From: Oceanobacillus bengalensis
GTDB taxonomy: Bacteria > Bacillota > Bacilli > Bacillales > Amphibacillaceae
Assembly (NCBI RefSeq): GCF_003628445.1
Contig: NZ_RBZO01000003.1
Coordinates: 124,001-188,000, forward strand
DNA: 64,000 nt
Direction: 5' to 3'
Every line of letters starts with the position of its first letter. Position 1 is the stretch's first letter. Below the pieces are notes generated by a model that was not told the origin of the DNA, did not search any database, and worked only from the letters and a program-made list of their open reading frames with translations. The translations under genes and the position numbers were made by a program. This document shows, piece after piece, positions 61,194-64,000 of this stretch.

Positions 61194-61739
61194 TTATTGT
61201 TCACTCATGTAATTAAACCATAAATCAAAAATACTTTCAGAGAAATATGGTGTCTGTTCTAATATATACAAAGCAACTGATGAACCATTAATCCATTCTT
61301 GAATTTGCATCAATGGTGTGAGTGCCAATATGTATAAAACGATAAAAAGAAGTAAGTACACTTCAATAAAACCTAACACAGCACCAAGTAGCTTATTTAC
61401 AGAGCGAATGATTGGAATTGAAGCAACAAAATCAAGCATGGATGCAACAATTTGCAAGATGATTTTTGTGCCGAAAAATATGACTGCAAATGCAATAGCA
61501 TTATAAAATGCCAATTCTAATGGTAAATTTTGTAAAAACTGTGCCCAAGCACTTTCATCTTGTAGCTCTGGATATGGAATCCACATTTCAAGTTTTTGAC
61601 CTAACTCAGCATAATACATTCGTGCAACAATGAATGCAACAATAAATCCAATCAAATGTAAAAGTTGTAGAATAAATCCTCTTTTTAATCCAACTAAGAA
61701 ACCAAAAATAAGGATAACGATTAATAACATATTAAACAT
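61194..61739 (-). CDS. yshB: CvpA-family membrane protein (YshB)
   Basis: 181 residues, four membrane helices, with the CvpA signature FLVGLKRGFILQLLHLIGFIVAFIVAR near the N terminus. The family affects surface/colicin V export in other bacteria; the role in Bacillus is not established. Three bases after zapA. Confidence 0.92.
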   Translation of the reverse strand: MFNMLLIVILIFGFLVGLKRGFILQLLHLIGFIVAFIVARMYYAELGQKLEMWIPYPELQDESAWAQFLQNLPLELAFYNAIAFAVIFFGTKIILQIVASMLDFVASIPIIRSVNKLLGAVLGFIEVYLLLFIVLYILALTPLMQIQEWINGSSVALYILEQTPYFSESIFDLWFNYMSEQ

Positions 61740-61742
61740 AAT

Positions 61743-62009
61743 CTATTTGTCCTCTTTCCTTCTCATCGAACCTAACAATGTAGCATAATCCTCTTTTAAT
61801 TTTAAATAGTCGTTCATCGTATTTAACGCGGTTAACACTGCTAGACTTGCAGTATCAAGATGTCGATTGGAACCTTGAATTTCTTTCATTTTCTGATCTA
61901 CAAGACTAGCTACTAAGCGCATGTGACTTGAAGATTCCTCGTCACCTTTAATGGTATATGTTCGATTATGTATTTCTACCGTTACACGGTCCTTCTTCCC
62001 CTCGGTCAC
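61743..62009 (-). CDS. zapA: Cell division protein ZapA
   Basis: FtsZ-ring stabiliser. 88 residues: TVEIHNRTYTIKGDEESSSHMRLVASLVDQKMKEI, then a C-terminal coiled coil (SLAVLTALNTMNDYLKLKEDYATLL). Starts at GTG. Divergent from rnhC. Confidence 0.94.
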   Translation of the reverse strand: MTEGKKDRVTVEIHNRTYTIKGDEESSSHMRLVASLVDQKMKEIQGSNRHLDTASLAVLTALNTMNDYLKLKEDYATLLGSMRRKEDK

Positions 62010-62150
62010 CTAAAAAAGCCCCCCGCCTACGAATTCTACATTTTATCTTAACACGAAGTTGGTGTTTTAAAAAGTAGTATTTCAATCAATGATGTATTTT
62101 GTTATAGTCAATAGAGAATATACGTACTAAAGAGTGATTGGAGCGTTCAA

Positions 62151-63083
62151 ATGGGACAAATAGTTAATAAATATACGATAGAAAAAATTAATCAAATGAT
62201 GCCTGTGTATCAATCATCCATTTTAAGCACCCCACCAGGAGCAATATTTCGTGCAAAAACTGAAAATGCAGTAATTACAGCATATAAGTCTGGTAAAGTC
62301 CTTTTTCAAGGAAGTTCTCCAGAGGTAGAAGCAGGGAGATGGGGAGTGTCATCTGGTCCAACAAGCTCGGAGAAACCCAAGAAGCAAAACAAAGCAACCG
62401 TCTATACCCCTTCTACTACTTTATTTACAAGTAATCATATTGGCTCTGATGAAGCAGGTACTGGAGATTACTTTGGACCAATAACGGTTGGTGCAGTCTA
62501 TGTAAAACAGGAACAAATTCAATTATTAAAAGAAATGGGAATAAAGGATTCCAAAAACCTAACAGACCCAATGATTAAAAAACTTTCAAAAGAAATTGTA
62601 AAACTGAAATTACCATACTCCCTCGTTATTTTACATAATGAAAAATACAATAACGTTCAAAAAAAGGGCTGGTCACAGGGGAAAATGAAGGCAATGCTCC
62701 ACCATACTGCAATTAATCATGTGAAGAAGAAAATTGGAAATGCTCCACTTGATGGAATTCTAGTTGATCAATTCTGTGAGCCTACTGTCTACCAGAAACA
62801 TCTTCGTACAGAGAATAAATCAATTCCTGAAAAGACCTTTTTTATGACAAAGGCAGAAAGTTACTCTATAGCTGTTGCTGCTGCTTCGATTATAGCAAGA
62901 ACAAGTTTTGTTAATGAGATGGATAAGTTATCAGACGTGTTGGGAATTGAATTACCAAAAGGAGCCTCCAAAAAAGTAGACCAAACAATTGCAAAAGTTA
63001 TTCGAGAAAAAGGCGCCTCTGCCCTATCAACCTGTGCAAAAGTTCACTTTGCAAATACGAAAAAAGCAGAGAAATATATGTAA
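62151..63083 (+). CDS. rnhC: Ribonuclease HIII
   Basis: Degrades the RNA strand of RNA-DNA hybrids. N-terminal TBP-like domain (about 1-85), then catalytic domain with GSDEAGTGDYFGPITVGAV (first acidic residues Asp-Glu), KDSKNLTD, LVDQFCEP and ASIIARTSFV. 310 residues. Only gene on the plus strand in this part; convergent with pheT. Confidence 0.97.
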   Translation: MGQIVNKYTIEKINQMMPVYQSSILSTPPGAIFRAKTENAVITAYKSGKVLFQGSSPEVEAGRWGVSSGPTSSEKPKKQNKATVYTPSTTLFTSNHIGSDEAGTGDYFGPITVGAVYVKQEQIQLLKEMGIKDSKNLTDPMIKKLSKEIVKLKLPYSLVILHNEKYNNVQKKGWSQGKMKAMLHHTAINHVKKKIGNAPLDGILVDQFCEPTVYQKHLRTENKSIPEKTFFMTKAESYSIAVAAASIIARTSFVNEMDKLSDVLGIELPKGASKKVDQTIAKVIREKGASALSTCAKVHFANTKKAEKYM

Positions 63084-63127
63084 ACTAAAGCTATTTTCGT
63101 ATTATTTGTTGCTTTTTATACTTAACA

Positions 63128-63616
63128 GTTGATGTAAATAGTGGACTTATTTAATTCAGAGTTTTTTTAAGCACTCCGTTCCGGAAAGACACTTCGCTTT
63201 CCACGGGCGGCTGGTGAGCCTCCTCCGTGCTAACGCACTACGCAGTCTCACCTAGGCCTGTCCTCCCGTAGGAGTCTTCGTGTCTTTCCTCCACTAAGCT
63301 CCTGCTCTACTTGATTTCCACTAAAAAAAGGCTGCTTTTGCGAGGAAAGACTGCCCAGAACGTAATTTTATGTTCGATAGCTTTAATAACATCTAGACAC
63401 TTTACATAGCGGAGGCAGAATGCGTAGACTCCTGCGGGAATAGCACGTGTCTGAAGACCCCACAGGAAGTGGTCTTCTTCCGAGGAGGGCTGAGGCCGTG
63501 CCCTAAGGTCCGCGAAGCATTCTGCCGCAGCGAATTGCAGCACATAACATTAATAAGTGTAAGCGAGCGCTAAACTATACTTAATTAAAGAAATCAACAC
63601 TTTATACAAATAGTAA
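63128..63616. repeat. Intergenic composite repeat element, copy 3
   Basis: Same structure and orientation as the copy at 23.1 kb: GTTGATGTAAATAGTGG at the left, TTAATTAAAGAAATCAAC at the right, with the CCGTTCCGGAAAGACACTTCG module followed by the GGCAGAATGCGTAGACTCC module. About 30 extra bases (GCGAGGAAAGACTGCCCAGAACG) lie between modules. Fills the gap from rnhC to the pheT terminator; no gene is seen. Confidence 0.82.
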
Positions 63617-63655
63617 ATTTTATAACAGCAATATTTTAGAAAAACAGCCTACAGC

Positions 63656-63695
63656 TAAAAACACACGAGATTCAGAGTCGAATCCCGTGTGTTTT
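63656..63695 (-). terminator. Terminator after pheT
   Basis: AAACACACGGGATTC pairs with GAATCTCGTGTGTTT and ends in T5 on the minus strand, six bases past the pheT stop. Confidence 0.88.
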
Positions 63696-63700
63696 GTTAT

Positions 63701-64000
63701 TTACGAGCGGACATAAGCATTAAACTTACTATTTACCATCTCAACTATATGCTTATAAGATGCTTCTACCTCTTCATCCTTCAATGTCTTATTTGGATCC
63801 TGGTAAAGCAAACGATATGCAATTGATTTTTTACCTTCTTCGACATTTTCTCCTTGATATACATCAAAAATTTGAACATGTTTAACGAGTGGAGAACCGA
63901 CTTCTTCAATTACCTGCTTCACGTCTCCTGACAATACTTCTTGGTCTAAAATAAAGGCAATATCTCTTGAAACAGATGGATACTTTGGAATGTCAGAATA
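63701..64000 (-). CDS. pheT: Phenylalanyl-tRNA synthetase beta subunit, C-terminal end (partial)
   Basis: The frame is open to the window edge: YSDIPKYPSVSRDIAFILDQ, then VIEEVGSPLVKHVQIFDVYQGENVEEGKKSIAYRL to NSKFNAYVRS. This is the FDX-ACB anticodon-binding domain at the end of PheT. The remaining ~700 residues lie beyond 64000. Next to rnhC as in B. subtilis. Confidence 0.95.
   Translation of the reverse strand, partial: YSDIPKYPSVSRDIAFILDQEVLSGDVKQVIEEVGSPLVKHVQIFDVYQGENVEEGKKSIAYRLLYQDPNKTLKDEEVEASYKHIVEMVNSKFNAYVRS

Noticed and set aside
63307-63543. 78-codon frame between rnhC and pheT
   Set aside because: Same repeat-derived peptide as at 23.4 kb.

Overview
The window is a low-GC chromosomal segment of an endospore-forming member of the Bacillaceae. 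Sporulation and germination genes (spo0B, spoIVFA/FB, spoIIB-like, spoVID, ysxE, gerM, gerE) lie among housekeeping genes in an order that follows the Bacillus subtilis pheA-mreB-valS-hemA-lon-sdh-uvrC-fad-mutS2-pheT segment. The repeat families and several missing genes suggest a halotolerant relative of the Oceanobacillus/Virgibacillus type; that placement is inference. Nearly everything is on the minus strand.

Layout on the plus coordinate. 1-5.7 kb: pheA, obg, spo0B, then rpmA-prp-rplU behind an L21 leader, then the SpoIVF protease pair. 6.2-10.3 kb: minD-minC and mreD-mreC-mreB. 10.4-16.1 kb: radC, split by a nested pair of group II introns. 16.3-23 kb: spoIIB-like, valS with a T-box leader, ysxE, spoVID. 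23.7-29.2 kb: hemL-hemB-hemD-hemC and, behind its own terminator, hemA. 29.5-37.7 kb: a small LiaI-like membrane protein, engB, lon, clpX, tig, ysoA. 37.8-43.8 kb: tRNA-Arg and tRNA-Gly, ysnB-rdgB-rph, gerM, murI, ysmB, gerE, ysmA. 44-47.5 kb: sdhB-sdhA-sdhC. 47.5-56 kb: yslB, uvrC, trxA and the fatty-acid degradation operon lcfA-fadR-ysiB-etfB-etfA. 56.4-64 kb: a tiny membrane ORF, a DUF350 gene, mutS2, polX, cvpA, zapA, rnhC and the 3' end of pheT.

The most unusual locus is radC. A group II intron of Ll.LtrB type (outer) sits in radC after the codons for HPREV. A second intron of a different lineage (inner, chloroplast-like reverse transcriptase) is inserted in the outer one just before its ORF. 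Each has a GTGCG 5' end, its own reverse transcriptase/maturase and its own domain V. Removing both rebuilds an uninterrupted 227-residue RadC frame, so this is a bacterial twintron. The outer reverse transcriptase carries a one-base frameshift that removes the end of its HNH domain.

The second unusual layer is non-coding: at least five intergenic elements bounded by an inverted repeat around TTGATATAAA, two arrays of one 51-bp tandem repeat family (one lying inside such an element), and a second palindromic family with two copies, one enlarged by about 170 bp. Compared with B. subtilis, pheB, maf, comC, folC, hemX, lonB and lysC are absent from their usual places.
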